Positions 24,268 to 32,777 of a DNA stretch of 64,000 nucleotides are shown piece by piece. Location: the NCBI RefSeq assembly GCF_030056705.1, contig NZ_JASHIC010000011.1, positions 62,001 to 126,000 on the forward strand. Reading direction: 5' to 3'. The notes beneath the pieces are model-generated. The model was given only the letters and a program-made list of their open reading frames with translations, searched no databases and had not been told where the DNA came from. The translations under genes were made by a program, and so were the position numbers. Source of the stretch: Flectobacillus longus (GTDB taxonomy: Bacteria > Bacteroidota > Bacteroidia > Cytophagales > Spirosomataceae). Numbering within the stretch: the first letter of the stretch is position 1; each line of letters opens with the position of its first letter.

Positions 24268-25848
24268 ATGAAGAAAACATCCATTTTCAAACCTTGGGTA
24301 CCTAATTGGGCTATTCAGGTGGTGTTGGTAATTTGTATGTTGCATACCATGGCTTTGCTAGGGTTATACACTTCCAATATTTCTTATGCAGCTAGTTATT
24401 TCGACATCGAGCCTGAAGACTTACAGTTTAGTATGAGCCTAACCTACGGCACATTTCTGGCGACAATATTAATAGAAAGTCGACTATTCAAATATTTTCC
24501 TCCACGCAACTACCTTATTACGATTTATTTGCTTTCGGCAATATTATTTGTGGTTTCTGCCTATACTAATGATTTTGTCGTTTTTGCCTTTCTGCGAATA
24601 CTTGAAGGAATATTAATGGCATTGCCTTGGATACCATTGCGTATTTTGATGTTGTCTAGAACTAAAAGTCCTAATGCGACCATTATCGTATTCTCGATAA
24701 CTTATGCTGCATTGCTGGCAGCTAGTCCATTTATTGTCAATATTGCAGTTTGGCTACTCGATACTCACGATTGGAAATACATGACTTTTGGATCGGCTAT
24801 TTTCCAAATTATGGTAGCAAGCCTGATATGGCTAACATTTACTGCTAATCGATTTCATCGGAAAATACCGCTTTATAAAGTTGACTGGACAAGTTTTGTC
24901 TTATTGACCATTTCAATCTTGACAGGTGTATATGTGCTCAATTATGGCGAAAAACTATATTGGTTTCAGTCAGCCAATATAGTAGTTTGTGCCATTACTA
25001 GCTTGGTATTGAGTGCATTGTTTATCATACGGCAAATGACCTATCGACGTAGTTGTTTTGATATGAGAGTATTTTCTTACCGAAACTTACGCTTGAGTTT
25101 GTTGCTTTTTATTGTTTTCTATATCTCCAGAGCTACGCTGACGATATGTCATACTACCATGAGTAAAGTCTGGCAATGGGAACCGCTCAGGGTGGCACAT
25201 GTACAATATCTGAACTTGTTGGGCGTCTTTATCGGGATGACTATTGCTGGAATGATGATGGTAAAAAAGTTGCCGACCAAACTGATTTTGATTCTAGGCT
25301 TTTTGACGATGGCTATTTACCATTGGTGGTTTACTTTTTTGTTTTTACCCGATGTGGCACTTTCGCAAATGTGGATTCCTTATATGTTGCAGGGTGTTGG
25401 GGTAGGGGTATTGTTTGTGCCTTTGGTGCTCAATACCGTTTCGGCTGTACCTGCTTATTTAGCTCCGTTTGCAGGTGCAATCGGTGTGGCTGGGAGATTT
25501 TGGGGCACGAATATTGGTTTTTGTTTAGTCCAAAATTTTCAAGTGTATTTTGTCAATAAACATCGATATATTTTTCTAGAAAAACTATTGCCCGAAAATC
25601 CAACCATAACAGGAATCGTGAGTACCATACAAGAATCATTTGTTCAAAAAGGATATGACCTTGCGCCAGCGGCTACATTGGCCATGAAGAAAGTCAATGC
25701 AGGAGTGCAGACCCAGTCTTTTTTATTGGGAAATATGGAGCTTTTTACCATCTGGGGCTACGGCTTATTCTTGGTAGCGTTATATATTGCTTTTAACAGG
25801 CACCTTCGTTTTTCCTTTAATTTGCTGAAAAATAAATACTTTTCTTAG
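24268..25848 (+). CDS. MFS (DHA2/EmrB-like) drug efflux transporter
   Basis: About 526 residues with 12-14 predicted membrane helices and a large C-terminal half, the size of EmrB-like drug:proton antiporters. Motif A-like and C-like features are weakly kept (RILEGILMALPWIPLRILMLSR in the position of motif B; GVGVGVLFVPLVLNTVSAVP and GAIGVAGRFWGTNIGF in the second half). The export substrate is unknown. A 3' neighbour lies on the other strand, with a shared bidirectional terminator. With the TolC and HlyD proteins upstream it completes a tripartite pump. Confidence 0.86.
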   Translation: MKKTSIFKPWVPNWAIQVVLVICMLHTMALLGLYTSNISYAASYFDIEPEDLQFSMSLTYGTFLATILIESRLFKYFPPRNYLITIYLLSAILFVVSAYTNDFVVFAFLRILEGILMALPWIPLRILMLSRTKSPNATIIVFSITYAALLAASPFIVNIAVWLLDTHDWKYMTFGSAIFQIMVASLIWLTFTANRFHRKIPLYKVDWTSFVLLTISILTGVYVLNYGEKLYWFQSANIVVCAITSLVLSALFIIRQMTYRRSCFDMRVFSYRNLRLSLLLFIVFYISRATLTICHTTMSKVWQWEPLRVAHVQYLNLLGVFIGMTIAGMMMVKKLPTKLILILGFLTMAIYHWWFTFLFLPDVALSQMWIPYMLQGVGVGVLFVPLVLNTVSAVPAYLAPFAGAIGVAGRFWGTNIGFCLVQNFQVYFVNKHRYIFLEKLLPENPTITGIVSTIQESFVQKGYDLAPAATLAMKKVNAGVQTQSFLLGNMELFTIWGYGLFLVALYIAFNRHLRFSFNLLKNKYFS

Positions 25849-25936
25849 AAGTCCTTATTGAGTGAGTTAGTGGTTGTTTTTAATCAATGCTTCACTGGTA
25901 AAGAAGAAATGCTTTGAGATTAAGCATTATCCTATC

Positions 25937-25978
25937 AAAAAAAGCGGTCGAAAAAATTGATTTTCGACCGCTTTTTTT
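25937..25978. terminator. Bidirectional terminator, AAAAGCGGTYGAAA family
   Basis: An 18-bp perfect stem (AAAAAAAGCGGTCGAAAA with 25961-25978) and a 6-base loop lie between the convergent MFS and YgiQ genes. Second copy of the family seen at 16235 and 43417. Confidence 0.88.
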
Positions 25979-26084
25979 ATGAATATTTGTAAAATAAACC
26001 TGTACGAAAACAAGTTATATTTTCACATTTCCGAAATCCGAAATCAGGAATTCATATCACATTCCCAACTCAGCACTCAAAAGC

Positions 26085-27998
26085 TTATCTTCTAAATTTG
26101 TTTTTTCTTCGTTGGTTATTAGAAGATTTATCAAATTCGGCAATCTGATCCGCTGCTTGTTTTTTAGGATTTGCCAACAATTTATCTGCCAAATCAGGAC
26201 GTTTGAGTTTAATCAAACGTTGCTTAATCCAAGTTTTGATTTCTGGTTTATACCAGAAGAAATATTTATTTTGCGCTAATTTTTCTTCCTTCGTTTTGGC
26301 GGTAGCAATTGGCTGCAAAGTGTACGGGTGTACGCCAGAATAATAAATTACCTCGGCTACTGTCATTGGGGTTGGCGTAAAATCCTGAACTTGTTCTAAT
26401 TGGAAGCCTAAGTCTTTGGTTTCTGCCGCCAAATTAGCCATATCTACCTCCTCACAACCAGGGTGCGACGAGATAAAGTACGGAATCAAAGGCTGATTCA
26501 TGCCGTGTTTCGTCTGAATTTCATCATATTTCTCCTTAAACTTTCTGAAATATTTGAAAGAAGGTTTACGCATGATTTTCAAGGTATTGTCAGAAGTATG
26601 CTCTGGCGCTACCTTCAAACGACCCGATACGTGACGTGTAATCAATTGCTCCATGTATTCATCATGGTTTCCGTCTTGATTGTTTTTGTTGAAATCATCA
26701 ACCAATAAATCATAACGAACTCCAGAACCCACGAAAGCTTTTTTGATTTTCGGATGCTCATCTACCTTTTTGTACAATTGCGTCAAAGGCTTATGGGAAG
26801 TATCTAAGTTTGAGCAAATAACAGGGTGAATACAGCTCGGACTCTGACATCTTGCACAAATTGACTCATCCTTACCTTTCATGCGGTACATGTTGGCTGA
26901 TGGTCCGCCTAAATCAGAGATATAACCCTTAAATTCAGGATGTTGTGCGATTTGCTCAACTTCCTTCATGATAGAGGTTTCACTTCTTGAAGCAATAAAT
27001 TTACCTTGGTGTGCCGAAATAGTACAAAAACTACAACCTCCAAAACAGCCGCGGTGCATATTCAAGGAGAATTTAATCATCTCATAAGCAGGAATAGTAC
27101 CTCTCTTTTTGTATTTCGGGTGCGGTAGGCGAGTGTAAGGCAAATCAAAGGATTTATCCATTTCGGTCTCCTCCATCGTTTTGAATGGTGGATTGATTAC
27201 CAAGGTTTTATTTCCTACTTGTTGTGTGATACGATTCGCTTGCCATTTATTTGACTCAACTTCTACAATTTTGAAATTGGAAGCATATTTAATTTTGTCT
27301 TTCAAACAAACTTCATGACTTGCCAATTCAACCGTTTCCCATCCATTAAATTCTTGCAAAGGCTCATTGGAAGGTTGTAAATAGGCAATTTGGTTCACGT
27401 TTTTGATGGTATCCATCGGAATCCCTTGTTTTACCAATCTCAACAACTCCCTGAGAGGTTGTTCGCCCATGCCATAAACCAATAAATCTGCACCCGAATC
27501 TTCTAAGATTGTTGGCATCAATCTATCTTGCCAGTAGTCATAGTGCGTTACACGACGCAAAGAGGCCTCGATACCCCCAATCAATACGGGAACGTCTGGA
27601 TATAATTCTTTCAGGATTTTGGTATAAACAGTTGTAGCGTAGTCTGGACGGTAGCCAGCTTCGCCACCTGGGGTATAGGAGTCATTGGAACGCAAACGCT
27701 TGTTGGCTGTATAATGGTTCACCATCGAATCCATACAGCCAGCCGTTACACCAAAGAAATATTTTGGGCGACCAAATTTTTTGAAATCTCTTAAATCATC
27801 TTTCCAGTTGGGTTGTGCCACAACTGCTACTCTAAAGCCCTCACTTTCGATAATACGGCCGATTACGGCAGTCCCAAAAGCAGGGTGATCTACGTAGGCA
27901 TCTCCCGAAATCAATACTACGTCTACATCGTCCCAGCCACGTTTTTCAATCTCTTTTTTGGTAAGAGGCAACCAGTCGGTAATCGGTCTTTCTAACAT
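26085..27998 (-). CDS. ygiQ: YgiQ family radical SAM protein
   Basis: 637 residues, the standard size for YgiQ. The N-terminal domain (DVVLISGDAYVDHPAFGTAVIGRIIESEGFRVAVVAQPNW) resembles cobalamin-binding folds. The radical SAM cluster motif CFGGCSFC lies at residues 318-325 (MHRGCFGGCSFCTISAHQG). Two further Cys groups (CARCQSPSC) and 'LKVAPEHTSDNTLKIMRKPS' are typical of the family, and the end is rich in Lys/Arg (NNQRRKNKFRR), suggesting nucleic acid contact. The reaction is not established for the family. Single gene. Confidence 0.93.
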   Translation of the reverse strand: MLERPITDWLPLTKKEIEKRGWDDVDVVLISGDAYVDHPAFGTAVIGRIIESEGFRVAVVAQPNWKDDLRDFKKFGRPKYFFGVTAGCMDSMVNHYTANKRLRSNDSYTPGGEAGYRPDYATTVYTKILKELYPDVPVLIGGIEASLRRVTHYDYWQDRLMPTILEDSGADLLVYGMGEQPLRELLRLVKQGIPMDTIKNVNQIAYLQPSNEPLQEFNGWETVELASHEVCLKDKIKYASNFKIVEVESNKWQANRITQQVGNKTLVINPPFKTMEETEMDKSFDLPYTRLPHPKYKKRGTIPAYEMIKFSLNMHRGCFGGCSFCTISAHQGKFIASRSETSIMKEVEQIAQHPEFKGYISDLGGPSANMYRMKGKDESICARCQSPSCIHPVICSNLDTSHKPLTQLYKKVDEHPKIKKAFVGSGVRYDLLVDDFNKNNQDGNHDEYMEQLITRHVSGRLKVAPEHTSDNTLKIMRKPSFKYFRKFKEKYDEIQTKHGMNQPLIPYFISSHPGCEEVDMANLAAETKDLGFQLEQVQDFTPTPMTVAEVIYYSGVHPYTLQPIATAKTKEEKLAQNKYFFWYKPEIKTWIKQRLIKLKRPDLADKLLANPKKQAADQIAEFDKSSNNQRRKNKFRR

Positions 27999-28234
27999 AA
28001 TGTAAAATTACGCAAAAAATGCGTGTGTCGTAACGCCCTTAAGAGATACAGGCTAACAAGTGGTATGAATGTTTTAAATGGTGCAAAAAAATCTGCACAG
28101 AAGCATACAGTGGTGATAGATTATGAGCTATTAACCTTGATAGCTCGATTGCTAAACAATCTGAGAAGCAAAAAAGTTTGAAAGAATCGTAAAATTTATT
28201 GAATGTTGCGGATAATAATTACTTTTTCTTTGAA
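27999..28234. other. Intergenic region upstream of ygiQ
   Basis: With the trxA terminator this makes a 341-bp gap. I see no gene in it; the ygiQ promoter must lie near 28000-28060 on the minus strand, but no clear box is visible. Confidence 0.4.
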
Positions 28235-28273
28235 AATAAAAAGGCGAAGTTAGAAACGTCTAACTTCGCCCTT
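28235..28273 (-). terminator. Intrinsic terminator of trxA
   Basis: A perfect 12-bp stem (GGCGAAGTTAGA, 28243-28254, with 28259-28270) and 4-base loop; on the minus strand it is followed by TTTTTATTTTC. Confidence 0.88.
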
Positions 28274-28339
28274 ATATAAAAACAATTGAAATCGAATAAA
28301 ATTAGGATTGAAAGTATCAAATACGATTCAATCTATTTA

Positions 28340-28663
28340 TTATGCGTGTTTCAAAAGAGTTTGTTCCAATACAGATTTAGGGATATTACCACCTACTAAT
28401 CTTTCTTTCAATTCACCATTTTTGAAAATCATCAAAGTAGGGATAGAACGGATACCTAAAGTTGCAGGAACTACTGAGTTTGCATCAACGTCCATTTTAG
28501 CTACTACTGCTTGACCTTCTACGTCTTCAGCAAGAGCCTCTACAACTGGACCAATCATTTTACAAGGTCCACACCATTCTGCCCAAAAATCTACTAATAC
28601 AGGTTTGTCTGAGTTAATAAGCTCCTGAAAGTTTGCGTCAGTAGCTACTACGTAATTTCCCAT
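28340..28663 (-). CDS. trxA: Thioredoxin
   Basis: 107 residues, normal for thioredoxin 1. The redox motif WCGPC is at residues 30-34 in the context LVDFWAEWCGPCKMIGPV; the buried Asp (VDFWA) and the cis-Pro loop IRSIPTLMIFKNG are in place. No signal peptide, so it is the cytoplasmic disulfide reductase. Single gene with its own terminator; a 204-bp AT-rich gap precedes it on the minus strand. Confidence 0.97.
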   Translation of the reverse strand: MGNYVVATDANFQELINSDKPVLVDFWAEWCGPCKMIGPVVEALAEDVEGQAVVAKMDVDANSVVPATLGIRSIPTLMIFKNGELKERLVGGNIPKSVLEQTLLKHA

Positions 28664-28867
28664 TTTTTTAATCGTTATAGTTAATGTATTTCGTCAAAGT
28701 TAAAACATTTTATTCAACAATATTGGTTCACATTTCTAGAAATAATCATAAAATCTGCGTACTAATTATTCAAAATGTTCATTTATAGTTGATTATAAAA
28801 TATTCTAAATCGACTGAATCAAGTGATATTTTTATCAGATATTTGTATTTACAACAAGACCTTTTTA

Positions 28868-30013
28868 CTAATAGTTCTCGTAGTACTTACGAATTTTTCG
28901 AGTTAGCTGATCATAGATTGGTTTAGTAAATTCGGTAAATAGTACTTGTGGTGCTGGAGGAAGTAATTCTTTGTTTTTACAAAGATTCAATTGATCTTTG
29001 GTCAAGGCGCGTTCGTCACCATTGAAATTAGCCCATTCATTTACCCACACAAAGCTACCTGGAGTTTTATCTCTATAAATGACTTGTTTGGTTTGAAAAT
29101 CAATAATTTGCATATCCAAAATGCCATTTGAAGTTACCGTTTTGCGACTTTTGGTATATTTGGCTGTTACTTTATTGTAAACAGGCACTTTCTTACCATT
29201 GACCGTAGCTTCGCCTACTTTTACACTATCCTTACTCGTAATATTTTCGGTATTGGTATTCATATAAGTTTGTCCAACCATAAATTCATCGAATTGCAAA
29301 CGGATGATTTGGTGTGGCTTGAGTTTTATATCACTCGCTTGTTGAGGGCCATAAAACTGTACAAAAATGTTCATTTTAGGATTTGTTCTCAAAAACTCAT
29401 TCACCTTATCCTGAAAATATTCGTTACTCAACTGATATATTTTTGAAGTGACTGTAACTTGTTCAACCACTACATTTACGGCTGCATACGAATAGGCATC
29501 GTCCATTTTGCGAGAAGCATCCTTATATCCTGGAATAATCTCAGAAGAGCGTTCAAAGTCTAAAAATGCCATTTTTGCCTCTTGTCGATTACCTTTGGCA
29601 TTGCTCAAATGGAAATTTCCAGAATCATATCGATCGGCTGCTGCCAAATTACGTGCTGCTTGAAGGGGTTCGACAAACTTTTTGCCATCACCAACAACAC
29701 GAATACAAGGAGGACAGTTATCAATAGCCGAACCAAGCTGATTCATGGCATCATATTCGGTGATGACTTTTTCCCAATGAAAAGGTTCTGACGATTTTTC
29801 CCAGTTATTAACTCTGCCTTGATGATAATTGAGAGCTAAGGGATACCCTTCTTTCAGAACTTGTTGTGAGGTGCTATTGGTAGGGCTTTTTTGAAGTCTT
29901 TCGACAGCTGTATAAACTGCCTCGTCGAAATTTCCTTTTTCTAAAGCTTTTTTTCCTGTTGAGCAGGCGCTTAAGGCCAACCCAAGAAATATGGTATAAA
30001 GTTTTGAATTCAT
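28868..30013 (-). CDS. Lipoprotein with TPR-like N-terminal region
   Basis: 381 residues, signal ending in lipobox ALSAC (Cys 17). The first part (KGNFDEAVYTAVERLQKSPTN) looks like a TPR helix pair, and 'NRQEAKMAFLDFERSSEIIPGYKDAS' like another. The C-terminal half is beta-rich (NVVVEQVTVTSKIYQLS, NIFVQFYGPQQASDIKLKPHQIIRLQFDEFMVGQTY, SKDSVKVGEATVNGKKVPVYNKVTAKYT) and contains a short 'NCPPC' motif. I do not recognise the family; similar lipoproteins of unknown role are common in Cytophagales. A very strong terminator isolates it from the upstream MBOAT/AlgX-like pair. Confidence 0.6.
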   Translation of the reverse strand: MNSKLYTIFLGLALSACSTGKKALEKGNFDEAVYTAVERLQKSPTNSTSQQVLKEGYPLALNYHQGRVNNWEKSSEPFHWEKVITEYDAMNQLGSAIDNCPPCIRVVGDGKKFVEPLQAARNLAAADRYDSGNFHLSNAKGNRQEAKMAFLDFERSSEIIPGYKDASRKMDDAYSYAAVNVVVEQVTVTSKIYQLSNEYFQDKVNEFLRTNPKMNIFVQFYGPQQASDIKLKPHQIIRLQFDEFMVGQTYMNTNTENITSKDSVKVGEATVNGKKVPVYNKVTAKYTKSRKTVTSNGILDMQIIDFQTKQVIYRDKTPGSFVWVNEWANFNGDERALTKDQLNLCKNKELLPPAPQVLFTEFTKPIYDQLTRKIRKYYENY

Positions 30014-30108
30014 AGAGCTTTGATTCGAGTTCTAAAATTTTGTAGGTCTATTAAAACTGCAAACTTTGTCAAGTTTCTTCAAATATCCTAGAATGCAAGG
30101 GCAAAATG

Positions 30109-30149
30109 AATAATCGGGGTAAAAAGCAACGCTTTTTACCCCGATTATT
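30109..30149 (-). terminator. Very long-stem terminator of the O-acetylation pair
   Basis: A perfect 19-bp stem (left arm 30109-30127, right arm 30131-30149; core TCGGGGTAAAAAGC) has a 3-base loop. The right arm touches the stop codon of the AlgX-like gene at 30150. Confidence 0.85.
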
Positions 30150-31133
30150 TTATTTCTGATAATGTTTTTGATAAAAACTCTTTTCTACCTGTGATGGATT
30201 TTGGGGTTGTTTATTTCTTGAAAAACGATTTCTGTGTGAGAAAAACATGTCTAAAATATCATTTCCATTGACAGTCAGAATGACAACGTCGGGTTCAGCA
30301 AATTGAGCTTTTTCTTTGTAGAGACTCACATAATCGTCGATGGAATAACCCCAGTTGGCAGCATTTAACATTTCTTTATCTGGGAATGCTACTTGAAGCA
30401 GACTGGTACCTATATTTTTATTATCCAAGAAAGGAAAATACATTTCAGAATCCCCCAAAAACAAGACACGTTGTTTGGTTTTAGTGCTTGATACCTCTGT
30501 ATCCATCCTCAAGCCTTGGGCATTAGTTTTTACTCGATAAGGCAATCCTTTTCCTCCATCCAAAATTTCGTCATTTGAAGGCAATAAATCCCCAAAAGTT
30601 TCAGGTTTTTCCGTAAAAGTCTTTGTTGATTTAACCGTGCTGTATTGTTTGATAATTGGAGTTAACTCCTCTGCAATAATTTTGGCTCCTTCTTTTGACC
30701 AGTGACCATCTTTAGGGATTTGAGTGACTACTTTGGGATCTAGCTTAGCTAGTTTTTGTGTTAAATCATAAAATGGAACATGTAAATCTTTAGCGTATCC
30801 TTCTACCAATTCTTTGCCAAGGCGATTACTTTTGGTCAAACTTTCGCCTACTTCTGGACTCAAAAAAGTAATAATAAGTTGTGCTCCGTTGGCAGCAACG
30901 GCTTTTTGAAGTTCTGTTAACTGGTTTTTGTATCTTTCTTTTAGTTCATTGTACACCTTAGTGGAAAGGGTATCATCTTCCAAGATTTCTTCTCTTGGAA
31001 TTTCAGGATATTCTGCTTGAACCGTTTCTTTTAAATTGGTCGTTTGCTCCACAGTAGTTTGTTTTTTGTCGCTACAAGCCATTATCAAAATTCCTGTTGT
31101 CAAGGCAAAAGCCAAATTTGTTTTTTTCATCAT
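30150..31133 (-). CDS. AlgX/AlgJ-like SGNH hydrolase lipoprotein (O-acetylation)
   Basis: 327 residues with a lipobox ending at Cys 20 (LIMAC), so lipid-anchored outside the inner membrane. The order of catalytic motifs is that of the circularly permuted SGNH domains of AlgX and AlgJ: D-x-H comes first (DGHWS, D142 and H144), and the nucleophile block comes later (LFLGDSEM, S229), followed by NAANWGYS and VILTVNGNDI. In alginate-type systems such proteins work with an MBOAT channel to acetylate an exported polysaccharide. The MBOAT gene lies 54 bp upstream on the same strand, which supports the call. The polymer is unknown; no polymer synthase is in the window. Confidence 0.75.
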   Translation of the reverse strand: MMKKTNLAFALTTGILIMACSDKKQTTVEQTTNLKETVQAEYPEIPREEILEDDTLSTKVYNELKERYKNQLTELQKAVAANGAQLIITFLSPEVGESLTKSNRLGKELVEGYAKDLHVPFYDLTQKLAKLDPKVVTQIPKDGHWSKEGAKIIAEELTPIIKQYSTVKSTKTFTEKPETFGDLLPSNDEILDGGKGLPYRVKTNAQGLRMDTEVSSTKTKQRVLFLGDSEMYFPFLDNKNIGTSLLQVAFPDKEMLNAANWGYSIDDYVSLYKEKAQFAEPDVVILTVNGNDILDMFFSHRNRFSRNKQPQNPSQVEKSFYQKHYQK

Positions 31134-31187
31134 GTCAAAACTGTTTTAACGGGTTGGTAATTTATAAATCTATAATTGTCTGTAATA

Positions 31188-32564
31188 CTAAAATTTAAAG
31201 TAGATATACTCAGTAGGATTTTGTGTTGGCCATGCCCAATATATTATAATGATAGAGGAGGCATAAGATGCTATTCTGAATGGTAATGACCATGCTGAAA
31301 TATCAGCAGGATGACTTCTGTTTCTCTGAAGCCATTCAATAAGCACTATTAACAGGGATAGGCCTAATCCTTCGAGCCCTATGTCTGGTATCGAATAGTC
31401 ACCTAATCGGAACATTTCCTTGTAATACGTGATTGCCGTAGCAAAATCAGGAGATCTAAAGAAAACTCTGGTGAAAGCGATAGATAAAAAAACTAAAAAC
31501 ATTGAAGTAAAGCCTTTGATACCATATTGTACATCGTTTTTTTCTCTAGTCCAACCTGTCAGAATTGCAAATAGAAATAAGAGTCCATTGAAACTTCCCC
31601 ATAGAATAAAATTGGCGTTGGCACCGTGCCATACGCCACTCATGAAAAACACGATAAATATGTTGACCATATATTGCCATTTGCTGTTGCCTCGACCCCC
31701 CAAAGGAAGGTAAATATACTCTTTGAGCCATGCACTGAGCGATAAATGCCATCTTCTCCAAAATTCATCTATGGTTCTTGAAATGAAAGGAGAGTTGAAA
31801 TTCGCATTGATTTTAATCCCCAAGAGTTTGGCAATACCCCAAGCCATATCTGAGTATCCTGAAAAATCCATATATACCTGAAAACTATAGAGGATAATCG
31901 CAAGCCAAAGATAGATAATCCCTAGCTCGCTGTGATTGTAAAAAATATAGTCTACGGGCTTTGCTAATAGTCCTGAGACAATTACTTTTTTGAATATTCC
32001 CCATAAAATTCTTTGACCAGCATCTTCAACGGAGTTTATAGTAATATTTCTTGGTTGACTGTATTGAGGTAAGTCTTTGTATGCAATTGGAATCGGGCCT
32101 GACAAGAGCTGAGGGAAAAAAGATAGGTATGCCCCCAAGGTTATTGGGTTTGTTACTGGAGACAACTTTTTTCTATAAATATCGATCAGATAACTGCATG
32201 CTGCCAAGGTATAATAAGATAGTCCGATGGTAGAAACAAACTTATAGATAGAAATTGTATGCGAAAAATCACCTATTAGCCAGTTGTAATATTTTGCAAT
32301 AAATAACTGCGAGAAAATTAGTAAAAGACCTAATGTTAAGGTAACCTTTCGGAGCTGAAAAGTTTCAATGGATTTTCCTAATGACGACGTTATCATGAAA
32401 ATAACACCCCATAATACACATAGCTTTAGGTCGACCTGTGAATAGAAATATAAACTCCCAACAAGGAGTATTAAGTTTTGAACTTTATAGTTCGCCTTAA
32501 AAAGCCAATAAATTGGACATATTACACCAAAGAAATAGATAAAATGAATTGAGTTAAACGGCAT
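31188..32564 (-). CDS. MBOAT family O-acyltransferase (AlgI/DltB-like)
   Basis: 458 residues with about ten membrane helices. Diagnostic segments are 'LISGPIPIAYKDLPQY' (the LLsGPI motif), 'FQVYMDFSGYSDMAWGIAKLLGI', 'FISRTIDEFWRRWHLSLSAWLKEYIYLPLGG', and 'MSGVWHGANANFILWG' with the invariant catalytic His in WHG. It moves acyl groups from cytoplasmic acyl-CoA across the membrane. First gene of a two-gene unit with the SGNH lipoprotein; together they probably O-acetylate a secreted glycan. Confidence 0.9.
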   Translation of the reverse strand: MPFNSIHFIYFFGVICPIYWLFKANYKVQNLILLVGSLYFYSQVDLKLCVLWGVIFMITSSLGKSIETFQLRKVTLTLGLLLIFSQLFIAKYYNWLIGDFSHTISIYKFVSTIGLSYYTLAACSYLIDIYRKKLSPVTNPITLGAYLSFFPQLLSGPIPIAYKDLPQYSQPRNITINSVEDAGQRILWGIFKKVIVSGLLAKPVDYIFYNHSELGIIYLWLAIILYSFQVYMDFSGYSDMAWGIAKLLGIKINANFNSPFISRTIDEFWRRWHLSLSAWLKEYIYLPLGGRGNSKWQYMVNIFIVFFMSGVWHGANANFILWGSFNGLLFLFAILTGWTREKNDVQYGIKGFTSMFLVFLSIAFTRVFFRSPDFATAITYYKEMFRLGDYSIPDIGLEGLGLSLLIVLIEWLQRNRSHPADISAWSLPFRIASYASSIIIIYWAWPTQNPTEYIYFKF

Positions 32565-32742
32565 ATATGGTTTTTGTGTGTTATAATTTAGTAAGGTATG
32601 GTTCTTAATGACAATGACTGAAAAATAATGATGAGCGTTGCCTAATTTAATAAAAAATATTATTTATAGGAGCAAGAAGTAAAAAAAGATAAGATTATCG
32701 ATAAGCAGAGGATGGTAAAAATCGCACAAAAAAAATGCCAAT

Positions 32743-32775
32743 AAAAAAAGGAATGACGATTGTCATTCCTTTTTT
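32743..32775 (-). terminator. Intrinsic terminator of the M28 peptidase gene
   Basis: Stem AAAAAAGGAATGAC with GTCATTCCTTTTTT around the loop GATT, beginning 2 bp after the stop codon on the minus strand. T-rich on the minus-strand 3' side. Confidence 0.88.
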
Positions 32776-32777
32776 AG

